From Opeltia flavorubescens (Eukaryota > Ascomycota > Lecanoromycetes > Teloschistales > Teloschistaceae): a stretch of 64,000 nt of DNA. The translations under genes were made by a program, and so were the position numbers. This document shows positions 1-12,115 of the stretch, piece after piece (within the stretch, counting starts at the first letter, position 1; every line of letters starts with the position of its first letter). A model generated the notes under the pieces. The model was not told where the DNA came from and ran no database searches. It worked only from the letters and a program-made list of their open reading frames with translations. The DNA lies in assembly GCA_000442125.1 (NCBI GenBank), contig KE546968.1, positions 523,932 through 587,931 of the forward strand, read 5' to 3'.

Positions 1-1206
1 TATGAATGAACGCATAAGACACTGATACAGTATCTCCGCTGTGCACACAATCACCATATTTTCCTTGAGGTGTCCCTGCCATGTTGACTTCCCCCAAAGA
101 TCGGTGTTCATGTCGCCGCAAAAGCAATTGATGGGTTGATCCAAGTTGCTGTTCAGAACCTCATACTGCTGAAAGACCAAGGCAACCGAATCTACCTTGA
201 ATATACTTAGCAAAGTGAAACACGTTGGACTTGGTGTACATTCTTACCAGGAAGAACGCTATGCGGGGGTTCTTTCCGCTTGATCGATCCTCAAGTTCTC
301 GATCTAAGACGTGCCTTAGAAGAAGCACCGCTATCAGAGTTTTGCCAGAGCCTACTTCATACTTAGCTAAGCGTGCCACCGATATACTTACATTCATAGC
401 CATATACCAGTATCAAGTACGGCGATGACATTTTGCTTTTTGGCTCGCTCGAAGAGCTCAATTTGGTATTCGCGGGGATCTGTGATGGTATGCGATTGTC
501 CTCTGTGTAAAATCTCGCGAAGAGAGAGGTTCTCATCGTTTGCAACGGGTTTTCGAAGCCTGATTTCTTCATCCGTGATTATTTTGGCATGTTCTCGAGC
601 CCTGTTTCAGGTGTGATCAGCAAGAACATCCATCCACTTCAGCATTAATAACGGTAAGATCTACCATTTGTCAAATTTTTCCTTGTACTCTCGCTTTCGT
701 TTGGTGGACCGTAGCTCTTGAGTTGGTCTCTCTTTATCAGATTCAGTTTCAGATGCATCCGAGAAGTGTTGAACTTTCTCCGTTTCATGCAGTTTCTCAG
801 CTTCTTTAGTCATTCCTTCGGCTTCTTTGTTCATTACTTCAGCTTGCATGAGCAGGAGTTCAGTTTCTATGGGTACTGGTTCAGTTCCCATTGGTGCCGC
901 TTCAGCTTCCTCGACTATTGCTTCAGCTTCCGTAGGGATCGCCTCAGCTTCCTGGAATAACACTTCAGCTTCATTGGACAATACTTCATCTTCTTTAGGT
1001 GTTTCTTCTGTTGTGCTGGCGGAGAAAACTGCCGTGGAAATGTAATCATCCTCTGTCATTCCATAGTCACATTCGACGTACGAATCCTCCAGGTCCAACA
1101 ATGGAGGATGCTCCTGTATTGTCGGAGTCTCAGACATCGCAAGTTGGAGCTCCCACAGATCAGCCTCATAGGATTGAGGTCCCACCGTGGGAGCCATCTT
1201 AATCAA
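1..1206 (-). CDS. dcl1: Dicer-like protein 1, N-terminal part (runs off left edge)
   Basis: Fungal Dicer-like 1 cuts double-stranded RNA in RNA silencing and virus defence; only the N-terminal region and the start of the helicase domain are inside the window. Exons on the minus strand are 1206-665, 601-408, 351-248 and 195 to the edge, with introns of 63, 56 and 52 nt. Joined, they read through [19 protein letters not shown], then the Walker A stretch [18 protein letters not shown], then [14 protein letters not shown] and a [17 protein letters not shown] segment, all typical of the Dcl1 helicase. The first 180 residues are acidic and low in complexity, with an E-A-E-rich repeat at about residues 78-140 and a basic [10 protein letters not shown] stretch before the first intron. 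The start may be 1206 or the ATG at 1197. RNase III and PAZ domains lie outside the window. No break was found. The gene ends about 550 bp from the RIP island. Family confidence is high; exact start is uncertain. Confidence 0.9.
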
Positions 1207-1761
1207 AGTCTTGAATATGATGAGGAGTCGTCACAGTCAACAGATTATATGAGAGATTGTCGATCAAACAATCCGGACTAAGATAGTGACGATAAAGGGA
1301 TGAATGTAGAAGAATTAGAAGATGGTAACAAACCAAATAGAAGTGAGGGCCCCTGGGTGGCTCATAACTGACTTTTGAGTAAGAATTGATAATGCCCGAA
1401 TCAGAAGTAAAGAAATCGGGTCGATATCAATTCATGCGGTGAAGGTACGAAGACTTGAAAACGTGACGAATCATCAACCAAAATCTAGCACAAGAACTAC
1501 ACTATTGTATGTCTTGTAAGGTTCACAGTAAATGGATTCAGCATGTGTATGCAGGTTGTCTGGATTGTGAAGAGGTTCTTAACGGTAGTTTTTATGATGT
1601 TCTGGGATGAGGCTGGTGATCGGCGATGTAAATACTCATGCTGCAGCCAATGTTTTCAAGGGCGAGGGAACTTGCATATACCAAGGATCACTGTATAATC
1701 GTACCTTTCAATTGCCTTGCGTTGATGATTTTCATTGGCAGATTGGGAGGCCAATGGATAA
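1207..1761. other. Upstream region of dcl1, no gene seen
   Basis: This 555-bp stretch of ordinary base composition lies between the dcl1 start and the inverted repeat that opens the AT-rich island. It should hold the dcl1 promoter and 5' leader. A 69-codon plus-strand frame (1607-1816) crosses the inverted repeat and looks like chance. No tRNA or recognised motif was seen. Confidence 0.5.
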
Positions 1762-1780
1762 TAGGGGGTTTCAAAGACCG
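1762..1780 (+). repeat. Left arm of a 19-bp perfect inverted repeat framing the AT-rich island
   Basis: The sequence TAGGGGGTTTCAAAGACCG here is the exact reverse complement of 15012-15030. Similarity continues outward: GCCAAT lies 12 bp before the arm on both sides. It also continues inward in gapped form. This fits either terminal inverted repeats of an old DNA transposon later invaded by the LTR element, or two inverted copies of one small repeat at the island borders. Confidence 0.7.
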
Positions 1781-1826
1781 ATTTTAGTTCATTTAAATAA
1801 GATGAAAGTGGATTAGTAATCTAAAT

Positions 1827-1891
1827 TAATTCATGCGCATAAAGTAATTTCAGCGGAGCTATTTACCTCGTTATTCCATGCGCATGAATTA
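1827..1891. repeat. Short hairpin-forming inverted repeat (14-bp perfect arms)
   Basis: TAATTCATGCGCAT at 1827-1840 is the exact reverse complement of 1878-1891, giving a 65-bp unit with a 37-base loop. It sits at the left border of the AT-rich island, just inside the 19-bp inverted repeat. It may be a miniature inverted-repeat element or part of a longer subterminal repeat. A looser related stretch with ATGCGT and GCGCATTCA is seen at 14941-14960. Confidence 0.65.
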
Positions 1892-2844
1892 GGTATATAA
1901 GTTAAGCTAAATAATCTATACCTTTTAACCTCCTCCTTCTACCTATATATTTAAAGCTATATAAACAACTTTATTACCGCCGTTATACCTTGTATTACTA
2001 ACCGCTAGGAAATTACTAAAAAGATATTCTCCAAGCTTTAAGCGCTATTAGTAGCTGACGCCGCTAGAAATACTATTAAAGAGCTCTTATTATCTAATAC
2101 GTTATCTATTATATCTAATAGCTCCGATTTTTCTAATAATAATTTAAATAATAATATATTACTAGTATTATAAGCTTTATAGTTTTTTTATAGCCGTTAT
2201 TATCTAAAACCTCGCTAGTATATTTATTCTTATATATATAATCTTAATATTTTTTTCTATTATTTTTACTATAAAAACGCTAAAGTTTTTTGTGGTAAAA
2301 TTTATATATAGTCTACTATTTTTAATATATTATACCAGCGTTTAAAAGATTAAAACCTCCTATAAAATTTTATAGAAAACGGTCTTGCTTAATTTTTTAT
2401 AGAAAAATAAGTATTTATTATATTAAAGAGATTTAAAAAATATAATAACGGTACTATTATATAAATAATTATATAGTAGGCTAATATAAACGTAGGTATA
2501 ATAGATTTAATAATATAAAAAATAGTAAAAATAATTATTTTTAACGATCTACGTTAGTATTATATTAGATAACCGTAAAAAAAAAATAAAAATATATAAA
2601 AAAATAGATAGAAATCTAATATAATATTTTTAAATAGTAAAAAGGCTATTATTTTATCGATAGAATATTAATATCTATTTATATAAAGCCGAACTATTAT
2701 AAAATAGCCTTTTTCGATTATAAGAATAGATATTTATTTAATTTTTAGATTATTAATATACTAAATTTTTATATTATCGATTATTCCGCCGGCTTTATAG
2801 GAAGCCGTTATAATATATACTATTATAGCTTTATTAAGTATTAT
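1892..2844. other. AT-rich left flank of the LTR element, no gene
   Basis: RIP-mutated sequence between the border repeats and the left LTR. The first 250 bp keep more C and G than the rest. No frame, RNA gene or recognised element is visible. It may be the left part of an older element into which the LTR element inserted. Confidence 0.4.
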
Positions 2845-3135
2845 TATTAAACTATAAAAGCAGTTAGTATTTGGATTCCAGGTGGAAATTATATAATAGA
2901 AATAATATATTNAATTATTAGTATAGCGGGCTTTTTAAAAAGCCTAAACGGGGTTATTTAAATAATTACTATTTAATATAAAATAAATATATTTTTAAAT
3001 ATATAGCGATTTCTTTTATTTTTTATTAAAAAATAAAAGTTAATTCTTTAATATATCTAAATATATATACTATAAATAGTTTTTTTATAATAGTTTACGC
3101 TTCTAAATTAATTTAATTATATCTAGTATATTATA
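2845..3135 (+). repeat. Left LTR of the fossil Ty3-like element
   Basis: This 291-bp stretch aligns without gaps to 11825-12115. About 30 differences were counted by eye, all transitions. It contains one N at 2912. The ends are eroded, so the borders could be off by a few bases. Confidence 0.85.
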
Positions 3136-6100
3136 ATTCTAACTTTTTAATTTTTTTATATTTAAAGGCCCGGATTATTATTAAAAATATTTATTAGAAA
3201 AGCTTGTAGTTATAATAAAAATAAAAATAATAATAATAATATAATTACTAACTTTTAAAATTTAAATATTTAATTAAAAACTATATATATAGATTTAATA
3301 AACGGATTTTTTAATATAACTAGTCTAACGATTTTTTAGGATAAATATATTATAGAATTATCTAATAATATTATAGAATTATAACGGAATAGTAGTATTT
3401 TTTTAATAGAGCTGATGCCGGGTTCTAGTATTTATTATTATAAAAGTAAAAAGCTAATATATAATATAACTCCGTCCCTTTTATTATCTAGTTTAAATAA
3501 TAGTAGCTATAATAATAATAATTTCTCGAATATTTCTTTAAACGCGTAAGTAGAATAGAAAATTAAAAATTTAAAATATAAAATAAAAAGGATTATTAAA
3601 CGTATTTATTATTTTAAAAAAACTAAAATAGTTTATTAATAGGCTTAAATAATATTTTAAAAGCTTTATATATCTATTAATATATCTATTTTTATTATTC
3701 TATTTATTAATATTAAATCTTTTATTATTATAAAGCCGAAAAGTATTAAATTAGTTTTTTTATTAGATTATTTATTAAAAAATAGTTTTACTAGCTATTA
3801 AATATAAATATTATAAGTAGATATAATATTTAAATTATTATAAAATTTATTTTTAATAAATAAAATAAAGATCCGGTTTATTATATTATTATTAAAGAGT
3901 AACCTTTTAATATAATAGATTTAGTATATAAAAACGAATAGAATTAATATAAACTAGTCTGATTTTTATAAATAGCTGCTTAATCTTTTATTAGATAAAA
4001 AAAATTAATTTTTAAATTTTTTATTAAAGTATTATACGTTAGAATAAAATATAATAATATTATAGAAGCTTTATAATTAGATAAAAACATTTAAAAATTA
4101 ATTACTGGAGTTATTAAAAGAATAATATATAATAAATTTTATTATAAAATTTAAATATAATATTTAAACGCTAGTATATTAATTTAAATATATATTTAAA
4201 AATAAAATAAAGGATAAATAGATAGCTTTAATAATCTATATAAAAGGTATTACAAAAGATATTAATACAAGTATTTTTTATAAAAAGTCTTTTTTTTTAA
4301 ATTAAAGTAACTAGAGTAGTTAGATTTTAAAAAAATTTTATAATAGTTATACGGGGGATAAATAGAAATATAATAATTATAAACTTTATAACAGGTTTTT
4401 TATAGAATTAAAGAGTGGTAAAAATATTAATTTAAAGAATTTAAGCTAAATAAAATATTATAATTATTATAAAAAAGGTTATTATTTTATTAATTATCTT
4501 TATATAAAAAAGTTAATAGAAAAAATATTTATTAAAAGTACTAGATCTATTATTAATAAAGATTCTAATATAATTTTAAAAAATAACTAAATTTAAATAA
4601 AGTTTTAGCGTTTAAACATCGTTTAATTAAAGTAATAAAAGAAATTAAAATAGTATTCTAATTTTATATAAGCGATTAGATTAGAAAAATCTTTATACTA
4701 TTAAATATAGGGTTAAATATTAATTATATCTCGTAAGTTAAAGTAGTAGAATAAGGCCTTATTTCGATAAATACTAATTATTCTATATTAAACTAGCTTC
4801 GAAACTAGTAGTATTATTATTATAGAATCTATAATTTTAAATAGACCTATATTAATAGTTAAAATATAGAATAAATAATTTCTACTACTTTTTTCTATAT
4901 TATTAATTTAAATAAGTATAATATAATTTTAAATATTCTAAAAATTTATAAAGCTAGCCTATTTATTAATATATAGGCTATAAAATAGCGTTTTTCTATT
5001 AAAGTTAATCGAATATAAATAAACCGCTTATAAATCTTTAAATAATTTTTTAAAATACGCTTTATTATATATATTTTAATAATATTAGTAGTAAAAGATT
5101 TAATTAATATTAGTAGTATAGAAATTTTATATTAGATTAAAAGTTTTAAGTTTATATTTTCTATAATAAAATTAGGTAAATTATTTTAATTAAAATCTGA
5201 TAATTATACTATTAATTTAATAAAAGATAAAAAGCTATTATATAAATCAATATATAATTTATTAAATAATAAGTTAAAGGAATTATACTAATATTTTAAA
5301 AAAACCTTTAAAAAAAGCTAAATTTAATATTTAATCTCGCCTATAAAAGCTTTTATTCTATTTATATCGAAGAAAAACGGTAGATTACGTTTATATATAA
5401 ATTACTGTAGTTTAAATATAGTAATAATTAAAAATCGATATCTATTTTCTTTAATTACTAAAATTTTAGACCGTTTATATAGTATAAAAAGATTTATAAA
5501 AATAAATATATATAATATTTATTATTAGATTAGAATTAAATAAAAAAATAAATAAAAAACGATATTTTATATTAAATATAGGTATTTTAAATATTTTATT
5601 ATACCTTTTAGCTTAATAAATATTTTTATAACTTTTTAAATATATATTAATAAAACGTTAGTAGAAATAGTTAATATTTTTTATATAGTATATTTAAATA
5701 ATATTTTAGTATATTTAAATTCTAAAGAAAAATATTAAAAGTATATTTATAGGATTCTATACCGATTTTATAAATATTAGTTATTTTTAAATTTAAAAAA
5801 ATACGTATTTAATATAAAATAGCTAGAATTCCTAGAATATATTATATTATTTAATAAAGTAGAAATAAATTTTAAAAGGATAAATATAATTTAAAATTAG
5901 TTTATTTCGAAATTATATAAAAATATTTAGGTATTTTTTAATTTAACGAACTTCTATTAACGATTTATTAAGTATTATTTAAAAATTATAGCGTTTATAA
6001 CTAATTTATTAATTAGTATAAAGAATAATAAAAAATTAAAATTATTAAAATAGAATAATATCGTTTAAAAAGCTTTTAAAAAGTTAAAAAAAACTTTTAT

Positions 6101-8689
6101 TATAATATTATTACTAAAATATTTCGATTTAATACGTAAAATTCGGATTAAAATAAATATTTTAGGTTTTAATATTTCTAATATTATAATTTAACTAGAT
6201 AATAATAGAGTCTACTATTTAGTAGTTTTTTAGTTAAAAAAAATAATAATAATTAAATAAAACTATAAAATTTATAATTAAAAGCTATTTATTATTATTA
6301 AAATTTTTAAATAATAACGGTACTATTTTAAAAGAGTTTAATATATTATTAAAGTATAATTAGATTATAATAATTTAAAAGGATTTATATATATTAAATA
6401 ATTTAATAGTAGATAATAGTAATAGATTATAAAATTAATAGTTATAAATTTCGAGATCTTTTATTAAACTAGAAAATCGAATTTAATAGATCTTTTATTA
6501 AAAAAATTAGATTATTAAAAAATTAACTTTAAAATTTTAATAATAATATTAATATTATAATAAAAGCTATTTTTTATTAATAATATATTAATTATACCGG
6601 CGGTAGTAAAAAAAATAAAGGTAGTATATTTATATAAAAAATATAAAAGAAGGTTTAAAAAATTTTTATTAAAAGTTAATACTTTTAAAAGATTTAATAA
6701 TAGTTTACCGGTTTAAAAATCTTATAGTATATTAACGCTAATAATATTCTATAGAAATTCTATTAAAAGTTTTTAAAAAAAAAACTTACTTTTTAATAAA
6801 AAAGATATAATAAATTCTATTATTAGGATAGCTAGTTATAAATAGTACGTCCTATATTAAATAATAAAAGATATTATTTTTAGCGAAATAGCTTATAATA
6901 ATAGTTTAATAAATATAAAGAAAATAATTTTATAATTTTAGCGAGATAACGATTTTATTATTATTAGAAAATATAATATTAAAAACGTTTATAAAAAGAA
7001 TTTTAAATATATAAAAACCGAATTATAAAATTTAAAAGTAAAAAGCGAGTTATTATTTTATAGATTTTTATATATTTTAAAAAACTTCGTTATTTATATA
7101 AAGTTTATAATAAAATATTATAATAATTTTTTAACTAGATATTTTAGAGCGGAATAAATAATAAAATTATTTTACTATTATTATTAATAGTTTAATTTAA
7201 ATAAAAAGATTAAGGAATATATATAAATATATAATATTTATTAATAGGTAAAAGTATACTAGTATAAACCGTATAGTAAATTATAGTTCTTTTTTATTTT
7301 TAACGATTTATATTAAAAAATTATTTTAAATTTTATAATAGGATTACTACTATTAAAATACTATATAAATATAGCTAATATTATATTTACTATAGTGGAC
7401 TAGTATTTAAAGATAGCTACGTATATTTTTTATATAAAAATTATAAATATTATAGAATTTATAGATTTTTTTTTCGAATTAATAATTTATAAAAAAATTA
7501 TATTAAAAGGTATTATTAGCGATAAAAATTCGTTATTTATAAACGAATTTTAGTTTAAAATCTACTATCGCTTAAAAATAAAAAGAAAGTTAAATACTAC
7601 TTTTTATTTATAAATAGATAGTTAAATAGAGCGCTAAAACTAGTTATTAGAATATTATTTTTGGATTTTTTTAAATAAAGAGTAATTAAATTAAGTAAAA
7701 ATTTTTTTTATTACGAAATTTATATATAATAATAGTATTTATTCTATTATAAGTAAAATACCGTTTTTTTTTATATTTAGAGTATATTCTAATCTAAAAT
7801 TTAATATTATAGATAATATTTTTAAAAAAAAGGCTTATAAAGCTAGTATACTAGTAGTAAAAAAATATATAAAAAAATTAATAGAATTATATAAAAAGCT
7901 AAACTAGGAATAGTAAAAAATATAAAAAAAATAGGCGAAATATTATAATCGTTTTTATATAGATATAGAATTTAGTTTAAACGATATAATATTTCTATTA
8001 TTAAAAAATTTAAAATTAAAAAAACTATTTAAAAAGTTTATTTATTATTATATCGAACTATATTATATTAAAAAATATATTAATTTTTAAATATATAGAT
8101 TATTATTACTATTTAATTCGTGTATTTATAATATTTTTTATATTTTTTTATTAGAAAATTATTAGTAGAGGAAAAAATAAAAAATTTTTTAATATTTACT
8201 TCCGGAGTTTATAAATAACGAGCTAGAATAAAAAGTAAAAATAATTTTAAATAAGCGTATTAAAGAATTTAAAGATAAAATAAAATAGTATTTAATTAGC
8301 TAAATAAATTAATTAAAAGAGTATAATTTATAATAATCGAAATTAGATCTAATAAATATTAGAAATCTAATAAAAAAGTTTAATTAAAATTATAAGGAAT
8401 TATTAAAAAAATATAGGAGGAAAAGCTAAATATTTTAATTATACTGGCCGTTATTTTTTTTAAAATTTTTAGCGGGCCTTTTATAGACTTAAATAACGTT
8501 ATATTTAAATAAAAATAAATATAAAAAAAAATAATATAAATAAAGAAATTTATATTAAATTTTTAAAAGTTAATTAGTTTATTTAAAAAAAATTTATCGA
8601 ATATAAATTAAAAATAAATTTAAAATAATAAATAGAGTTTATTAAATTAAAATTTAAGCCTATTTAATAAAATAAATATTTATTAGTAG

Positions 8690-9430
8690 TTATATTCTAT
8701 TTAATCTTTTTATATTATATTTTTATATATTATTTTATAATTTATTATACTTTTTTATTTTATAATTCGCTATATTTTTTTATTTTATAACTTATTATAT
8801 TTTTTTATTTAATAATTTACCGCGCTTTTTTATATTAATAAACTTTTAGTTTATTTTTTTTATATTAGCTTCGTTAGCTAATAATACTTTATTAGCGATT
8901 TTATTAGTAGTTATACGGCGATAAAAAATAGTATTATTTTTTAGAGTTTTCGATATTTTAGAAGTTTTAGATATTTTCGGAGTTTTTAAAGTTTAAAAAT
9001 TTTAAAGCTCTTTTTATAATATTAAATGGATTTATTTTATTAATAAAATAGATAATTTAAAGAATAAAAATTTTATATTAGAAGTTCTTTTCTTTTTATT
9101 ATATATATCTTTTTTTATATTTTTTTTATTAGTATTTCTATTAATAGATTATTTTTTTTATTAGTATTTCTATTAATAGTTTATTTTTTTTATTAATATT
9201 TCTATTAGTGGTTTACTACTAGTTTAATAGAAGAAAAAATTAGTAATTATAAAAATATTATTAATATTAAAGATTTAAGGAAATTTATAATTAAAATAAT
9301 ATTATTTAAATAAAAAAATATCGTTTAATTTATTCCTTTTTTTTTAAAAATATTATTTAATTTATTTTTTTTTTTTTAAAGATATCGTTTAATTTATTTC
9401 TTTTTTTTTTAAAATATTATAGCCGAAGTT
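8690..9430. repeat. Three degenerate AT-rich tandem arrays inside the LTR element
   Basis: Three runs of imperfect tandem copies occur downstream of the chromodomain trace. About 8,700-8,830 has copies of roughly 35-40 bp around a TTTTTTATTTTATAA core. About 9,110-9,220 has copies of roughly 37 bp around a TATTTCTATTAATAG core. About 9,310-9,420 has copies of roughly 45 bp around an ATCGTTTAATTTATT core. Unit lengths are estimates made by eye. Confidence 0.6.
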
Positions 9431-11824
9431 TTTAAAATATTATAATTAAAGTTATTTTTTATTATTATATTAATTTTTATATATTTTAGACTAATTTAAA
9501 AGTTATAAAACGGAATATAAACTTATAATTTATAATATTAAAGTAAATTATAGATTTATATCTACCTTTTATTAAATTATACCTTTAGATTAGCTATTTT
9601 CCGCTATATTTTTTCCGCTCGCTAGTATAATTATTACTTTTATTTTTTTATTTAATTTAAAGTTATTTTTAGCTTTAATAGATTATTTAGCTAGATAAAT
9701 AGTAAAAAACGGCTTATAATAATNGGCGCTCTAATATTTAACTTTAAAAGCTTTAATAAAACCGGATTTTATAATTATTAAAAAAAATTAATAAAAAATA
9801 ATAAAATTTAATATAATAAATATAAATATATTAGATTTAATAAACTAGCCGGCCTTTTTATAAAAATAGATTATTTTTAATTAGTCTAGCTATTATTTAA
9901 AATTCTTTTTAGGTTATTATTAAAAACCGATTATCGTTTTAAATTTAAACGAGATTTTTATCGAAGTTAAATAATATAATAGGCTACTATCTTATATTAT
10001 TTAGCTACCGACTGATTTAAAGCGAAATTACTAAAAAAATCGGCTTTTAAAAATATATAAAATAATATTAAAGGTTTTAATATAAATTTAATAATAAATT
10101 TAATAGAAAAATTAATTAGTATTAAATCTAGATAAATTATTATTAAAAATTATATAGAAGATAATAAAAGCCGTATTAAATTTTATTAGCTAAGTTTTTA
10201 ACTATTAAATATCGCTTTTATTATAGAAAATACTCTATTTAAAAGTAATTAATTAAAATCTAGTAATAAAATTTTATTATATTAACTATAAATTAATAGC
10301 GAATAAATTAAAAGTTAAAAACTCAATAATAATTTACTATAATATAATAAAAATTCGTTTTTATTATTACTAAATACTATAGATTCGGATTTTTTTTTTT
10401 CCTTTTTATTCCTCCTATCCACGCCGTTTATATAAACCTCCTCTCTTTATAAAGAAATATTTATTATATAAAAGCTATTAAAGCGAGTAGGATTAAATAT
10501 ATAGATTTATTTACAAGATTTCTAATTTTATAAAAATTTCTAAAGTCTATTATTAAATTATTTAGGATTTTAAAATAGAGCTTTTTTTATTAAAAAATCT
10601 AGAAAAAAATTTTTATTTTAATCTATAAATAGACCTCGACCGTAAAAAAATAAATTTAAATTTAAGTAAAAAAAATAATAAATTTTTATAGATATAGATA
10701 ATTAATAACCTATATATAATATACTATTCTTTTATTTTAGCTCGCGTACTTATTATTCGAAATTATAAATTTTTTAATAAAAGTTTTTTTATTTAATAAG
10801 ATTCTAGCGGGCTTTATATAAAAATTTATTATTATAATCTAGTAGTAAATCGATCTAGTTACTAATTAAATTTATATTTTAACTATAAATTTAAAAATTT
10901 TAAACTATTTTTATCAACTTTTTATTTATAAAAAATATAGGGTTTTATCTCTAAATAATATCTAGATATTTCTAAATATATTTAAAATATTTCTATACTA
11001 TTAGTTATATAAAGTAAAAAATTTAAATAGAATTAATATAAAATAATCGATATATTAATAAACTTACTACTAAATAATTTTAAATATTTTTATAGTTTTA
11101 ACGGTATATATAATATAAAAACCCTATATACTCCTTTTAATATAATATATATAAAATTTTATTATCGAGAAATATAGTTTTTAATAACGCGCGGAAGTAA
11201 TAACTATATAGTAAAAACTTTATACCGAGTTAGATTTATTATTAAAATAATATTTAAACTTTAAATTATTATATAAAAGCTCTATTTATTAAAAAATAAA
11301 GATAAAAATAAAAAAAATTTATTATTAATATTTTTAAAGGCTTCGCTATTAATAGATTTATTATTATTAGATAAATTACTAGATATTATAATATTTATAA
11401 TAACTAGTAAAAAAGAAAAAAAAGAAGATTTTTATAAAAGTTTATATTTATTTATTAGTATAATTATTAACTTTTTTTATATTATATTAAAGTAAAATTT
11501 ATATATTAAATAAAAAAAAATTATTAATCTTTTTAACTATAATAATAATATAATATTTTTTTTATAATTTTTCTATTTATAAAAGTATATATAACGCTAT
11601 AAGCCTTTAGCAGGCCCTCGGCGGAATTTTAATAGTAGAAAAGTAATAGAAATTAGTAATTATTTCTATAATTAATAGTATATTATAAATAACTCTTTTT
11701 TTTTTTTTTCTATTAGATTTTAAACGGTTTTTAACGAGTATTTATTTAAATATTCTAAATAGTTTAAATTACTTTTAAATTTTAATACTAAGGTTAATAT
11801 TTTAAAAAAAAAAGTAATTATTAT

Positions 11825-12115
11825 TATTAAACTATAGAAGTAGTTAGTATTTAAACTTTAGGTAGAAATTATATAATAAAAATAATATATTAAGTTACTA
11901 GTATAGTAGGTTTTTTAAAAAGCCTAAATAGAGTTATTTAAATAATTACTATCTAGTATAAAATAAATATATTTTTAAATATATAACGATCTCTTTTATT
12001 TTTTATTAAAAAATAAGAGTTAGTTTTTTAATATATCTAAATATATACGCTATAAATAGTTTTTTTATAATAGTTTACGCTTTTAAATTGGTTTGATTAT
12101 ATCTAGTATATTATA
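11825..12115 (+). repeat. Right LTR of the fossil Ty3-like element
   Basis: This is the gap-free 291-bp partner of 2845-3135, offset by exactly 8,980 bp. The constant offset supports a true LTR pair from one insertion. Confidence 0.85.

Larger units (their letters stand above)
2845..12115 (+). mobile_element. Fossil Ty3-like (chromovirus) LTR retrotransposon, heavily RIP-mutated
   Basis: Two 291-bp direct repeats (2845-3135 and 11825-12115) bound about 8.7 kb of internal sequence. Plus-strand reading shows decayed traces in the order gag with a CCHC knuckle (about 4,450-4,510), reverse transcriptase (about 5,350-5,900), RNase H region (about 6,000-6,400), integrase (about 7,250-7,800) and a chromodomain-like segment (about 8,215-8,420). 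This order, with integrase after reverse transcriptase and a terminal chromodomain, is typical of Ty3/Metaviridae chromoviruses. The element is thoroughly broken, with many disruptions throughout, and is non-functional. The two LTRs differ at about 30 positions, all transitions where I could align them. This fits RIP, so LTR divergence cannot date the insertion. About 3.4 kb between the chromodomain trace and the right LTR is unassigned. Target-site duplication is not clear. Confidence 0.85.

Noticed and set aside
541-665. Apparent frameshift and stop in the dcl1 5' region
   Set aside because: A 63-nt GT-AG intron (602-664) with a CTGAT branch point removes both and restores the family reading, so the gene is not broken here.
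1607-1816. 69-codon frame at the island border
   Set aside because: It runs through the 19-bp inverted repeat and has no family likeness.
2845-12115. LTR divergence as an insertion clock
   Set aside because: Differences are transitions from RIP, so they do not measure time at the neutral rate.
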